DNA of 64,000 nt, taken from contig NZ_BLIN01000003.1 of NCBI RefSeq assembly GCF_009811555.1, positions 558,001 to 622,000 of the forward strand. Reading direction: 5' to 3'. Positions within the stretch are counted from its first letter, which is position 1. Each line of letters begins with the position of its first letter. Positions 44,837 through 54,976 of the stretch are shown one piece after another. The position numbers were made by a program, and so were the translations under genes. The notes beneath the pieces were generated by a model. It saw only the letters and a list, made by a program, of their open reading frames with translations. It made no database searches and was not told the DNA's origin. Source of the DNA: Streptomyces caniferus (lineage in GTDB: Bacteria > Actinomycetota > Actinomycetes > Streptomycetales > Streptomycetaceae).

Positions 44837-44941
44837 GGAGGATGCGCGGGGGGCTCGCCCGTCGGCGGGAAGCGGCCGGCCGCGGCCCGTTCTCCGTCCG
44901 ACGGTGTTCCCCGCGCGGACGCCGGCCCGCCGGGGCGCTGT

Positions 44942-46261
44942 TCACCCGCCCCGCGCCCACCCCGTCGGCGCCCTGCGCCCTGCCTGCACCGCCGCCCGCT
45001 CCCCCGGCTTGCGGCCCGGTGCGGCGCGCCGCCCTCCGTTGGCGAAGAATTCGGCCAGCGGCAGCGTCGCCGCGCCGACCGTGACGGCGTCGGGACCGAG
45101 CGTGCCGAGGCCGATGGTCACCCGGCCGGCGGGGTGCGCCAGGGAGTAGGCGGTGGCGTAGGTGCGGACCGCGGGCAGGAGGTACGGGCCCAGCTGGAGG
45201 CCGGCCCAGCCCCCGATGAGTACGCGTTCGGGGCCGAAGAGGTTGATCAGGTCGGAGATCCCGGCGCCCAGATACTCCGCGGTCTCGTCCAGGACGGCGC
45301 GCGCGACCGGGTCGGCTGCCGTACCGCCCACCGGCGGGTGGGCCGCGGCGATCAGTGCCGTGAGCGCCGTCTCCTCGTCGGCGTGCGCCGGTGGTTGACC
45401 GCCCGCCTCCTGCCAGCGCTCCAGCAGGGCCTCGGCCCCGGCGTACGCCTCCAGGCAGCCGCGGGCACCGCAGCGGCAGCGCCGGCCGCGGACACTGACC
45501 GTCAGATGACCCCATTCGCTCGCGCTGTCCCGTGCTCCGCCGTCGATGACGCCGTCGGTGACGATGCAGGCGCCGACACCGGAGCCGAAGAGCACGATGA
45601 CCGCGTCCTCGGTGCCCCGGCCGCCGCCGAACCACATCTCGGCCTGCCCCAGCGCCTTGGCGCCGTTGCCGAGGAAGAAGCCCACCCCGGCGGGGAGGGC
45701 GACGGCGTCGCGCAGCAGCTCCTCCAGGGGGACGGCGTCCCAGCCGACGGTCTGGCCGTGGACGACCGCGCCGCGGGGCCCGCCCCGTTCGAGGATGCCG
45801 GGGACGCCGATGCCGACACCGAGCAGCCGGTCGGGGTCCGTACCGCTCTCCCGCAGCACGGCGGCGACGCCGTCGCGGACATGGCGGACGATCCGGTGCA
45901 CGTCGTAGCCGTGGTGCGTCAACGGGTGTTCAGAGCGGGCGAGTTCGGTCATCGCGAGGTCGAAGAGTGCGACCCTGACCCGGGTTTCGCCGACGTCCAC
46001 ACCGATCAGGCAGCCGCTCGCCGGGGCGACCCGGAGCAGGGTGCGCGGCCGGCCACCGTCGGATTCGACCACCCCGGCCTCCTCCAGGAGCCCGTCCTCG
46101 GCGAGTTCGGCGACCACATTGCTGACGGAGCCTGAACTGAGGCCCGTTGCGGGCACGAGTTCCTGCCGGCTCAGGGGACCATCGGAATACAGCCGTTCCA
46201 GCACCGCGGTGCGATTGGCTCTCCGCAGGTCACGCACGGTCCGCTGGGGGCGCTCGGCCAT
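44942..46261 (-). CDS. ROK-family transcriptional repressor
   Basis: 439 residues. An N-terminal winged HTH (RRANRTAVLERLYSDGPLSR followed by QELVPATGLSSGSVSNVVAE) precedes a ROK kinase-like domain with VDVGETRVRVALFDL, the zinc motif CRCGARGCLEAY (about 270-281) and GVGIGVPGILE. Sugar-binding ROK repressors of this type, such as NagC/XylR, control sugar-uptake operons. The ATG at 46261 follows GGGAGGGAG. It is divergent from the ABC sugar operon, and the gap carries two palindromes. Confidence 0.92.
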   Translation of the reverse strand: MAERPQRTVRDLRRANRTAVLERLYSDGPLSRQELVPATGLSSGSVSNVVAELAEDGLLEEAGVVESDGGRPRTLLRVAPASGCLIGVDVGETRVRVALFDLAMTELARSEHPLTHHGYDVHRIVRHVRDGVAAVLRESGTDPDRLLGVGIGVPGILERGGPRGAVVHGQTVGWDAVPLEELLRDAVALPAGVGFFLGNGAKALGQAEMWFGGGRGTEDAVIVLFGSGVGACIVTDGVIDGGARDSASEWGHLTVSVRGRRCRCGARGCLEAYAGAEALLERWQEAGGQPPAHADEETALTALIAAAHPPVGGTAADPVARAVLDETAEYLGAGISDLINLFGPERVLIGGWAGLQLGPYLLPAVRTYATAYSLAHPAGRVTIGLGTLGPDAVTVGAATLPLAEFFANGGRRAAPGRKPGERAAVQAGRRAPTGWARGG

Positions 46262-46325
46262 CCGGTCTCCCTCCCGGCCCGCCGGCCGGCGCAGTCGGGT
46301 CCCTTGACGCACCCTTCTCTCGGGC

Positions 46326-46373
46326 CTTAACTCACATCCTAAGTTAAGCCATGAGGCCGTTCAGGAACTGAAC
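46326..46373. promoter_or_regulatory. Two palindromes, candidate ROK operators
   Basis: CTTAAC (46326-46331) and GTTAAG (46343-46348) are perfect half-sites with an 11-base spacer. A second palindrome, GTTCAG-GAA-CTGAAC, lies at 46359-46373. Both are between the ROK gene and the binding-protein gene in an otherwise short AT-rich stretch. Confidence 0.65.
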
Positions 46374-46413
46374 ATGGCCGACCTCGGACTCCTCAGAGAG
46401 AGGCGTATCCGTC

Positions 46414-47727
46414 ATGCGCATACTCCGAGCCGCGACCGTCACCGCCACCGTCACCGCGCTCGCCGCCGTGGCAGCCGGATGCGGGGGCGGGACGAGCCCC
46501 GGAGGGGGCAGCGACGACTCCCCCAGGACGCTGACGTACTGGGCGTCGAACCAGGGACCGAACGTCGAGGCGGACAAGAAGATCCTCGGTCCCGAGCTGA
46601 AGAAGTTCGAGCGGCGGACCGGGATCAAGGTCGAGCTGGAGGTCATCCCCTGGCCCGAACTGCTCAACCGGATCCTCACCGCCACCACGTCGGGCCAGGG
46701 CCCCGATGTCCTCAACATCGGCAACACCTGGTCCGCTTCGCTGCAGGCCACCGGTGCGCTGCTGCCCTGGGACAAGAAGAACTTCGACGCGATCGGCGGC
46801 CGCGGCCGCTTCCTGGCCCCGGCCCTCGACGCCACGGGCGCGGCGGGCAAGGACCCGGCCGCGGTGCCGCTGTACTCGCTGGCCTATGCGCTGTACTACA
46901 ACAAGCAGATGTTCAAGGACGCCGGGATCAGCAAACCCCCGGCCACCTGGGACGAGTTGGTCGCGGACGGCAAACGCATCGCCAAGGACGGCACGTGGGG
47001 CCTGGGCGCCGAGGGCGGTCAGCTGACCAACAACATCCATCAGGCCTTCGCCCTCGGCAAGCAGCACGGCGCCGACTTCTTCGACGCCTCCGGCAAGCCC
47101 ACCTTCACCTCGGACGGTGCGGTCGCAGCGGTCAAGCAGTACATCGATTTCATGGCCAAGGACAAGATCATCGCCCCCGGCAACGCCGAGTACGGGCAGA
47201 ACCAGTCGCTGCGGGACTTCGCCACGGGCCGGACCGCGATGGTGCTGTGGCAAGCCGCGGCCACCACCTTCGCCGCCGACGGGATGAAGCCCGACGAATG
47301 GGGCGTCGCCCCGGTGCCCGTCCCGTCCGGCACCCCGGGCACCGGCCGGCAGACCAACTCCATGCTCGCCGGCATCAACATCGCCGTCTTCAAGAACACC
47401 CACAACCTCCACGGCGCGCGGGAGTTCGTGAAGTTCATGACGAGCGACGGCGAACAGCGACTGCTCAACAAGACCTACGGTTCCATCCCGCCCGTCACGG
47501 CCGCCCAGCAGGACCCCGCGTTCGACCGCCAGGACACCAAGGTGCTGCGCGACACGCTCACCCACAGCGCCACTCCGCTGCCGCAGGTCGTCGAGGAGTC
47601 GCAGTTCGAGACGTCCGTCGGCACCGCGATCAAGGACCTGTTCGCCGACGCGGCCGCCGGTCACCCGGTGACGACCGCCTCGGTCAAGGAGCGCCTGGCC
47701 AAGGCCGAGCAGCAGATGGCGAAATGA
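46414..47727 (+). CDS. ABC sugar-binding lipoprotein
   Basis: 437 residues. A lipobox AAGC near residue 22 gives the lipid anchor, and a Gly/Ser linker follows. The body matches SBP_bac_1: LTYWASNQGPNVEADKKILG, PELLNRILTATTSGQGPDVL, and DGKRIAKDGTWGLGAEGG. It is the first gene of a four-gene operon; the two permeases and a GH1 glucosidase follow with overlaps. The context suggests a beta-glucoside or cello-/gentio-oligosaccharide as substrate. Confidence 0.93.
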   Translation: MRILRAATVTATVTALAAVAAGCGGGTSPGGGSDDSPRTLTYWASNQGPNVEADKKILGPELKKFERRTGIKVELEVIPWPELLNRILTATTSGQGPDVLNIGNTWSASLQATGALLPWDKKNFDAIGGRGRFLAPALDATGAAGKDPAAVPLYSLAYALYYNKQMFKDAGISKPPATWDELVADGKRIAKDGTWGLGAEGGQLTNNIHQAFALGKQHGADFFDASGKPTFTSDGAVAAVKQYIDFMAKDKIIAPGNAEYGQNQSLRDFATGRTAMVLWQAAATTFAADGMKPDEWGVAPVPVPSGTPGTGRQTNSMLAGINIAVFKNTHNLHGAREFVKFMTSDGEQRLLNKTYGSIPPVTAAQQDPAFDRQDTKVLRDTLTHSATPLPQVVEESQFETSVGTAIKDLFADAAAGHPVTTASVKERLAKAEQQMAK

Positions 47728-48647
47728 GGGTCCTCGCCGGGCTGCGCCGGGCCGGCCTGCCCTATCTGCTGCTGCTCCCCGCGCTGCTGCTGGAACTGCT
47801 GGTCCACCTCGTCCCGATGGTCATCGGCATCGTGATGAGCTTCAAGGACCTGACCCGGCTCCATATCGGCGACTGGGGAACCGCCCCCTGGAAGGCGCTG
47901 GGCAACTACCGCGTCACCGTGGACTTCGACGCCCCGGTCGGCGCCACGCTGCTGCACTCGTTCTTCGTCACCTGCGCGTTCAGCGTCCTCACGGTCGGCC
48001 TGTGCTGGCTCCTGGGCACCACGGCCGCGATCTTCCTGCAGGAGAACTTCCGGGGCCGCGGTCTGCTGCGGGCCGTCTTCCTCACGCCGTACGCGCTGCC
48101 GGTCTACGCCGCGGTGATCACCTGGGCCTTCATGTTCCAGAGGGACAACGGCCTGGTCAATCATGTGCTCCACGACCAACTACACCTCACCGACGGCCGC
48201 CCCTTCTGGCTGCTGGGCGACCACAGCTTCCTCGCGCTGCTGGTGGTCTCCGTCTGGAAGACCTGGCCGTTCGCCTTCCTCGTGGTGATGGCCGGTCTGC
48301 AGAACATCCCCAAGGACCTCTACGAGGCGGCGGCGCTCGACGGAGCGGGCCTCGTCCGGCAGATCCGCCGGATCACCCTGCCCGCCCTGCGGCCCATCAA
48401 CCAGGTGCTGGTGCTGGTGCTCTTCCTGTGGTCGTTCAACGACTTCAACACGCCCTATGTGCTGTTCGGCAAGGCCGCTCCGGAGGCCGCCGATCTGCTC
48501 TCCCTCCACATCTACCAGTCCTCGTTCGTCACCTGGAACTTCGGTACCGGCTCGGCCATGTCCGTCCTGCTGCTGCTCTTCCTGCTGGTGGTGACGGCCG
48601 GCTATCTCCTGGCCACCTCGCGCGGAAGGAAGCATGCCGATGGCTAG
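47724..48647 (+). CDS. ABC sugar permease (MalF-like)
   Basis: 307 residues, six transmembrane segments. The EAA loop reads LQNIPKDLYEAAALDGAGLV followed by the RQIRRITLPALRP end, the ATPase-contact motif of sugar permeases. Its ATG overlaps the binding-protein stop (ATGA). It overlaps the next permease by 14 bases. Confidence 0.94.
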   Translation: MRVLAGLRRAGLPYLLLLPALLLELLVHLVPMVIGIVMSFKDLTRLHIGDWGTAPWKALGNYRVTVDFDAPVGATLLHSFFVTCAFSVLTVGLCWLLGTTAAIFLQENFRGRGLLRAVFLTPYALPVYAAVITWAFMFQRDNGLVNHVLHDQLHLTDGRPFWLLGDHSFLALLVVSVWKTWPFAFLVVMAGLQNIPKDLYEAAALDGAGLVRQIRRITLPALRPINQVLVLVLFLWSFNDFNTPYVLFGKAAPEAADLLSLHIYQSSFVTWNFGTGSAMSVLLLLFLLVVTAGYLLATSRGRKHADG

Positions 48648-49520
48648 CCCCACCGCCCGTACGGCCGGCCGCCGGCGCTCCCCCACCGCTCCGCCCCGCT
48701 CCTTCCGCTGGGCCCGGCGGATCTTCCTCACCGCGCTGACCGGCTTCGTGCTGCTCCCCGTGTACGTCATGCTCAGCAGCTCGCTCAAACCGCTGGAGGA
48801 CGTCTCGGGCACCTTCCGCTGGCTGCCGGGCGAACTGACCCTCCGCCCGTACCTCGACATCTGGCACACCGTCCCGCTGGCCCGGTACTTCGGCAACTCG
48901 CTGATCGTGGCGGGGTCGGCCACCGTCTGCTCGGTGGTGATCGCGGTGTTCGCCGCGTACGCGGTGAGCCGCTACCGCTTCCGCGGCAAGCGGATCTTCA
49001 CCGTCACGGTCCTGTCCACGCAGATGTTCCCGGGCATCCTCTTCCTGCTCCCGCTCTTCCTGATCTACGTCAACATCGGCAACTCCACCGGCGTCGCCCT
49101 CTACGGCTCCCGCGGCGGCCTGATCCTGACCTATCTGACCTTCTCCCTCCCGTTCTCCATCTGGATGCTGACCGGGTACTTCGCATCGGTGCCGCGCGAG
49201 CTGGACGAGGCCGCGTACGTGGACGGCTGCGGTGCGCTCGGGGCGCTCTTCCGGGTCGTGGTGCCGGCCGCGCTCCCCGGGATCGTCGCGGTCGCCGTGT
49301 ACGCCTTCATGACCGCCTGGGGCGAGGTGCTGTTCGCCTCGGTGATGACCAACGACACCACCCGCACCCTCTCGGTCGGGCTGCAGGGCTACGCCACCCA
49401 GAACGACGTCTACTGGAACCAGGTCATGGCCGCGTCCCTGGTCGTCAGTGTCCCGGTGGTCGCCGGGTTCCTGCTGCTGCAGCGCTATCTGGTCGCCGGG
49501 CTCACCACCGGGGCCGTCAA

Positions 49521-49524
<4 letters not shown>
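48634..49524 (+). CDS. ABC sugar permease (MalG-like)
   Basis: 296 residues, six transmembrane segments. The EAA loop is [20 protein letters not shown]. The N terminus has a basic region before the first helix, and a periplasmic stretch carries the [17 protein letters not shown] typical of MalG-type proteins. A start 6 bases downstream (MASPTARTA) is possible. The stop overlaps the glucosidase ATG by 4 bases. Confidence 0.93.
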
Positions 49525-50912
<1,388 letters not shown>

Positions 50913-50920
50913 GCCGTACG

Positions 50921-50969
50921 TGCCCGGCGGGCCGGCCCGGCGAGATCGCGGGGGCCGGCCCGCCGGGCA
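50921..50969. terminator. Strong hairpin at the end of the sugar operon
   Basis: Perfect 18-bp arms at 50921-50938 and 50952-50969 around a 13-base loop, between the convergent GH1 and ohr genes; it can serve both directions. Confidence 0.8.
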
Positions 50970-50998
50970 GGGGCCGCGGCGCCGACCGGACCGCGCGC

Positions 50999-51412
50999 CT
51001 ACTCGACGACCAGCTCGACGTCGATGTTCCCGCGGGTGGCCTTGGAGTACGGGCAGAACTGGTGCGTCGCCTCGACCAGCTGCCGCCCGGTCTCGCCCGC
51101 GAGGGTGTCCGGCAGCTCGACCCGCATGACGACGGCCAGGCCGAAGCCGGTGTCGTCCTTGCCGATGGAGACCTCGGCGGTCACCGAGACGTCCTTGGTG
51201 TCGAGCTTCATCTGACGGCCGACGTTGCTCATCGCGCTGGCGAAGCAGGCCGCGTAGCCGGCCGCGAAGAGCTGCTCCGGGTTGGTGCCGGCGCCGTTGC
51301 CGCCGAGGGCCGGCGGCATGGCCAGGGCCAGGTCGATCTGGCCGTCGGAGCTGACCGCCCGGCCTTCGCGGCCGTTGGCGGTGGCGACAGCGGTGTACAG
51401 CGCGTCCATCAC
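50999..51412 (-). CDS. ohr: Organic hydroperoxide resistance protein Ohr
   Basis: 137 residues. Both redox cysteines are present: Cys56 in AAGYAACFASAM and Cys120 in HQFCPYSKATRGN. The VSSDG and NPEQLFAAGYAACF motifs are standard for Ohr rather than OsmC. The protein reduces organic peroxides with lipoyl or thiol partners. Divergent from an OhrR-like MarR gene across a 124-base gap with a perfect palindrome. Confidence 0.95.
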   Translation of the reverse strand: MMDALYTAVATANGREGRAVSSDGQIDLALAMPPALGGNGAGTNPEQLFAAGYAACFASAMSNVGRQMKLDTKDVSVTAEVSIGKDDTGFGLAVVMRVELPDTLAGETGRQLVEATHQFCPYSKATRGNIDVELVVE

Positions 51413-51495
51413 AGATCCCCTTCGGTGGTGCGGCGGCCGCTTCCCGGTCGCCGACGGCCCTCACAGTGGCACACATTTACATTGTCCGCAACTCG

Positions 51496-51507
51496 GTTGT
51501 GCACAAC
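51496..51507. promoter_or_regulatory. Perfect 12-bp palindrome, candidate OhrR operator
   Basis: GTTGTGCACAAC lies in the ohr-marR gap, about 30 bases upstream of the regulator start. A related TTGTCCGCAAC lies just next to it (from 51483), so two half-overlapping sites are possible. Confidence 0.65.
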
Positions 51508-51536
51508 TAAATGGCTCGGCGAGCTAACCTGGACCC

Positions 51537-51998
51537 ATGACCTCCGCCACCAGGCCCCCGGTACCCGACGCCGAACTGCTCCGCCTCGACCACCAGGTCT
51601 GCTTCTCGCTGCACGCCGCCTCACGGGCCTTCGGCGGCGTCTACCGCGACGCCCTGAAGGACCTGGGCCTGACCTACCCCCAGTACCTGGTCATGCTGGT
51701 CCTGTGGGAGCACGGCCCCCAGCCGGTGAAGGCCATCGGCGAACAGCTCAGGCTGGACTCCGGCACCCTCTCCCCGCTCCTCAAGCGCCTGGAATCGGCC
51801 GGTCTGGTGCGCCGCGAACGGAGCACCGAGGACGAGCGGTCGGTCACCATCCACCTGACCCCCGCCGGCGACGGCCTGCGCGAAGCCGCCCTGCCGGTCC
51901 CCCTCAGGATGCTGGCCGCCACCGGCCTGACCCTCGAGGAACTCCGCACCCTCCAGAGCCTGTTGGGACGCGTGACCCGCGCCCTCGACGAGGCCTGA
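51537..51998 (+). CDS. ohrR: OhrR-type MarR regulator
   Basis: 153 residues. The peroxide-sensing Cys is at residue 22 in LDHQVCFSLHAASR, the place expected for OhrR. The winged HTH includes LTYPQYLVMLVLWEHGPQPV, LDSGTLSPLLKRLESAGLV and RERSTEDERSVTIHLTPAG. Peroxide oxidation of the Cys should relieve repression of ohr. Only the single N-terminal sensing Cys is present, so it belongs to the 1-Cys type. Confidence 0.9.
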   Translation: MTSATRPPVPDAELLRLDHQVCFSLHAASRAFGGVYRDALKDLGLTYPQYLVMLVLWEHGPQPVKAIGEQLRLDSGTLSPLLKRLESAGLVRRERSTEDERSVTIHLTPAGDGLREAALPVPLRMLAATGLTLEELRTLQSLLGRVTRALDEA

Positions 51999-52268
51999 CG
52001 CCGGAGGATTCCGCACTCCGCCGGCCCGCGGCCCGTACCTCCCGCCGGTCCGCGGCGTTACGTACGTAGGTGCTTTCCGCGGCGTCCGCAAGGCGAGGCG
52101 CCGACACCCTGGCCACCCCGGTGCGCTCATCACCCCATTGAGCTACCAAGGTTGGGGAGTCATCGGGACAAAGGCGTATAAAGGGTGGTCAAACCAGCCG
52201 GAGCCGCCGGTGAAATCCCGCCCACGACGCGGTTGGCAGCACGCCTACGACAAGCGGAGGAGCGCCAC

Positions 52269-52502
52269 GTGAATGCGGCAGAAGTTGTCAACACCTTGCT
52301 GGTCCAACGATTCGGGGTCTCCCCGGTCGACATCGCCGAGGAGGCCCCGCTGCGCAGCCTGCGCCTCGACTCCCTGGCGCTGGAAGAGCTCCGCGTCCTC
52401 ATCGAGGAACGGCTGGACATCGACCTCGACGAGGTCTCGCTGACTCCGCGGAACACCGTGGGCCAGCTGGTGGCGGCCGTCGACGGCAAAGTACCGGCAT
52501 GA
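52269..52502 (+). CDS. Acyl carrier protein
   Basis: 77 residues. The phosphopantetheine attachment segment is LRLDSLALEEL with Ser35, a variant of the usual G-x-DSL where Leu-Arg replaces the Gly. The start is a GTG right after GGAGGAG; a longer frame exists but has no ribosome binding site. It is coupled by a 4-base ATGA overlap to the ketosynthase gene. The ~270 bases upstream contain no gene. Confidence 0.85.
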   Translation: MNAAEVVNTLLVQRFGVSPVDIAEEAPLRSLRLDSLALEELRVLIEERLDIDLDEVSLTPRNTVGQLVAAVDGKVPA

Positions 52503-53737
52503 CGTCCCGCCAGGAGCCGTTCTCCGCGGCCGTGACAGGGCTGGGACTGGTGACCGCGGCGGGCGTGGGGGCGAAGGCCACCTGGCATGCCGTCACCCAG
52601 GAAACCGTGCCCGGTGGAGTGTCCCACCAGGAAGAACTCGCCGATCTGCCCTGCGACTTCATGTACACCATCGCCGGTCTGGACACCACCGAGCTGCTCG
52701 GTGTGGCCACCCAGCGGCTGATGGACCGCTTCTCCCAGCTCGCGGTGATCGCCGCCCGGGAGGCCCTCTCCGATGCCGGACTCGACCCGGAATCCTGGGA
52801 CAGCAGCCGCGTCGCGGTGGTGATCGGCTCCGCGCACGGCGGGCTGCCGTTCTACGACCAGCAGCATGTCGCCATGGCCGGGCGCGGCGCCCGCCGGGTC
52901 TCCCCCAAACTCGCCCCGCTGACCGTCGTCAACAGCGCCGCCAGCAGCGTCTGCATGGACATCGGTGCCCACGGCCCCAGCCTGGGCGTGGCCACGGCCT
53001 GCTCCTCCGGGACCGTCGCCGTGGGCACCGCGCACCAGCTGCTGCGCGCCGGGGTCTGCGACATCGCCATCGCCGGCGGGGCGGAGTCGGTCCTCTCCCG
53101 GCTACTGATCGCCAGCGCCTGCCAGATGAAGGCGGTCTCCACCCGCCGGGACGACCCCAGCACCGCCTGCCGCCCCTTCGACGCGGGCCGGGACGGCTTC
53201 GTGGTCGGCGAGGGCGCCGGGCTCCTCGTCCTGGAGCGGCCCGAGCACGCCAGGGCCCGCCGCGCGCCCGTGCGGGCACACATCCGCGGCTACGGCGCGT
53301 CCAGCGACGCCTACGCCGCGGTGGCCCCCGACCCCGAGGGCAAGGGCATCGAGCGGGCGCTGCGGACCGCGCTGGCCGACGCCGGGGTGCAGGCCGGCGA
53401 GGTCGGCCATGTCAACGCGCACGGCACCTCGACGGTCGCCAACGACCACATCGAGGCCGCCGCGCTGCAGCGGGTCCTCGGCGATCACCCCCTGGTCACC
53501 TCGACCAAGGCGATGACCGGGCACGCGCTGGGCGCCGCCGGCGGGATCGAGACCGCGCTCACCGTGCTCGCGCTGGAGCAGCAGCTCGTCCCCCCGACCG
53601 CCAACCTCGAGGTGCTGGACCCGCGGATCCCGGTCGAGATCGTGCACACGGAGGCCCGCCGGTCGGCGTTCGACTGCGCGGTCAAGACGTCCCTCGGCTT
53701 CGGCGGGCACAACGCCGCACTGGTGCTGACCCGCTAG
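52499..53737 (+). CDS. Beta-ketoacyl-ACP synthase (KAS II-like)
   Basis: 412 residues. The Cys-His-His triad is complete: Cys168 in VATACSSGTV, His308 in NAHGTST and His342 in KAMTGHALGAAGG, with Lys337. A GFGGHNAALV motif closes the thiolase fold. Residues 30-75 are shorter and diverged compared with FabF. It pairs with the upstream ACP and no chain-length factor, ketoreductase or acyltransferase is nearby, so it may act on acyl chains supplied from primary metabolism. Confidence 0.88.
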   Translation: MTSRQEPFSAAVTGLGLVTAAGVGAKATWHAVTQETVPGGVSHQEELADLPCDFMYTIAGLDTTELLGVATQRLMDRFSQLAVIAAREALSDAGLDPESWDSSRVAVVIGSAHGGLPFYDQQHVAMAGRGARRVSPKLAPLTVVNSAASSVCMDIGAHGPSLGVATACSSGTVAVGTAHQLLRAGVCDIAIAGGAESVLSRLLIASACQMKAVSTRRDDPSTACRPFDAGRDGFVVGEGAGLLVLERPEHARARRAPVRAHIRGYGASSDAYAAVAPDPEGKGIERALRTALADAGVQAGEVGHVNAHGTSTVANDHIEAAALQRVLGDHPLVTSTKAMTGHALGAAGGIETALTVLALEQQLVPPTANLEVLDPRIPVEIVHTEARRSAFDCAVKTSLGFGGHNAALVLTR

Positions 53738-53738
53738 G

Positions 53739-53896
53739 GGGTGTCTCTTCGATCTGCGTGGATCAGCCTGCGGCGTCTGGTGCCGTGCAGGGCAAGGCGG
53801 AGCGTCTCCCGCGGACCGGGTGTCCGTGGGTGAGGCGACAACGCCGCCAGGTGCGGTGCCAGACGCCGCAGGCCCACGGAGATCGGAGAGACACCC
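53739..53896. repeat. 158-bp inverted-repeat element (MITE-like or structured RNA)
   Basis: The element begins GGGTGTCTC (53739-53747) and ends GAGACACCC (53888-53896). The outer ~46 bases of each end are reverse complements with a single 4-base gap and six mismatches; five of these would still pair as G-U in RNA. The core of about 60 bases is unrelated. It starts one base after the ketosynthase stop and ends ~120 bases before the hydrolase. The trinucleotide GCT flanks both sides, too short to prove a target duplication. Confidence 0.7.
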
Positions 53897-54018
53897 GCTG
53901 GGCCCTGTCGTCACTCTCGCGTCGCCAGACGGGCGGGAAGGTGGCAACAGGGCCTGGACCGCCCCGCGCGCCCCGTCGGCGCGCCCGACCCCGCCGGTGC
54001 CCCGAGAAGGAATCTCAT

Positions 54019-54918
54019 ATGTCCGAGGAAACGATCCGGTCCTTGTCGGTGCACGGGGTGTCCTATTCCTACCGGCGCCTGCGGCAGCCGGCGCGGATCA
54101 CCGAACCCGTGCTGGTACTGGGCGGCGCGCTGCAGGGGATGTTCGGCTGGCCGCAGATAGAAGATCACGTAGGGCCGCTGGCGGACGTGGTGACCGCCGA
54201 TCTGCCGGGAATGGGGAGCGCCGACCCGCTTCCCCCGGGGCCGAGCATCGATGTGGTGTGCGCGGCGATCGAGGGCATCATCGAGGATCTGGGCGTCCCG
54301 CGGATCAATCTCTTCGGCTTCTCCTACGGGGCGGGCCTGGCCTACGGATGCGCCCGGCGGTTCCCCGGGCGCATCGCGCGGCTCGCCCTGGGCGGGGTCC
54401 CGGCGCACATCAGCGAGGCACAGCGGGAGCTGTGGCGCCGGGCGTCCGACCATCTCGCGCGCGGCGACGCCGAGACCTTCGCCACCCTGGTCGCCGAGGG
54501 GCTGATGTGCCTCGACGACCGCCGGCACGTCGTGCACCGGAGGCTGGCCTACCGCTATGTCCGGCGTTCGATGCTGCATGCGGCCCGGAACTCCCGGCAT
54601 GCCCTCGACTCGCTGCACCGAGGGATCTCGGACCGCCCGGACTTCTCCGGCGGTCTGACCGGCGTCCCCACGCTCGTCTTCAGCGGCGAGCACGACACGG
54701 TGACGTCCCCGGCCCGGCAACGGGACTTCGCGGCCACCATCGCGGGCAGCCGCTTCCTGACGATTCCGGACGCCGATCACTGGGTGGTGCTCGAACGCCC
54801 CCAGGAAGTCGCGGACTTGGCGGCCCGGTTCTTCACCGACGGGCCGCTGAGCTCGGCGCCCTGCCTCGCGCCCGTGGCGCGCGAGGAGGCTCCGACCGCC
54901 GATCCGGCGTGTGTGTGA
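54019..54918 (+). CDS. Alpha/beta hydrolase
   Basis: 299 residues. The catalytic triad is visible: nucleophile Ser102 in GFSYGAG, acid Asp in FSGEHDTVTS and His in PDADHWVVLE. A GGALQGMFGW segment after the first strand is likely the oxyanion region. There is no signal peptide. ATG after GAGAAGGA. It lies in the same direction as the ACP and ketosynthase genes and could release or edit their acyl product, but the inverted-repeat element separates them. Confidence 0.85.
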   Translation: MSEETIRSLSVHGVSYSYRRLRQPARITEPVLVLGGALQGMFGWPQIEDHVGPLADVVTADLPGMGSADPLPPGPSIDVVCAAIEGIIEDLGVPRINLFGFSYGAGLAYGCARRFPGRIARLALGGVPAHISEAQRELWRRASDHLARGDAETFATLVAEGLMCLDDRRHVVHRRLAYRYVRRSMLHAARNSRHALDSLHRGISDRPDFSGGLTGVPTLVFSGEHDTVTSPARQRDFAATIAGSRFLTIPDADHWVVLERPQEVADLAARFFTDGPLSSAPCLAPVAREEAPTADPACV

Positions 54919-54945
54919 GCCACCGCCCGGCCCACATTCCCTTGC

Positions 54946-54973
54946 GGTTATATAACCCTTTCAGCATACTGAA
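54946..54973. promoter_or_regulatory. Two palindromes upstream of the ArsR gene
   Basis: GGTTATATAACC at 54946-54957 is a perfect 12-bp palindrome, and TTCAG-CATA-CTGAA at 54960-54973 is a second. The region is AT-rich and ends 4 bases before the ATG, so an autoregulatory ArsR site overlapping the promoter is likely. Confidence 0.65.
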
Positions 54974-54976
54974 GCC

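Noticed and set aside
52269..54918. Type II polyketide synthase cluster
   Set aside because: Only one ketosynthase is present; the chain-length factor, ketoreductase, cyclases and aromatases that define such clusters are missing.
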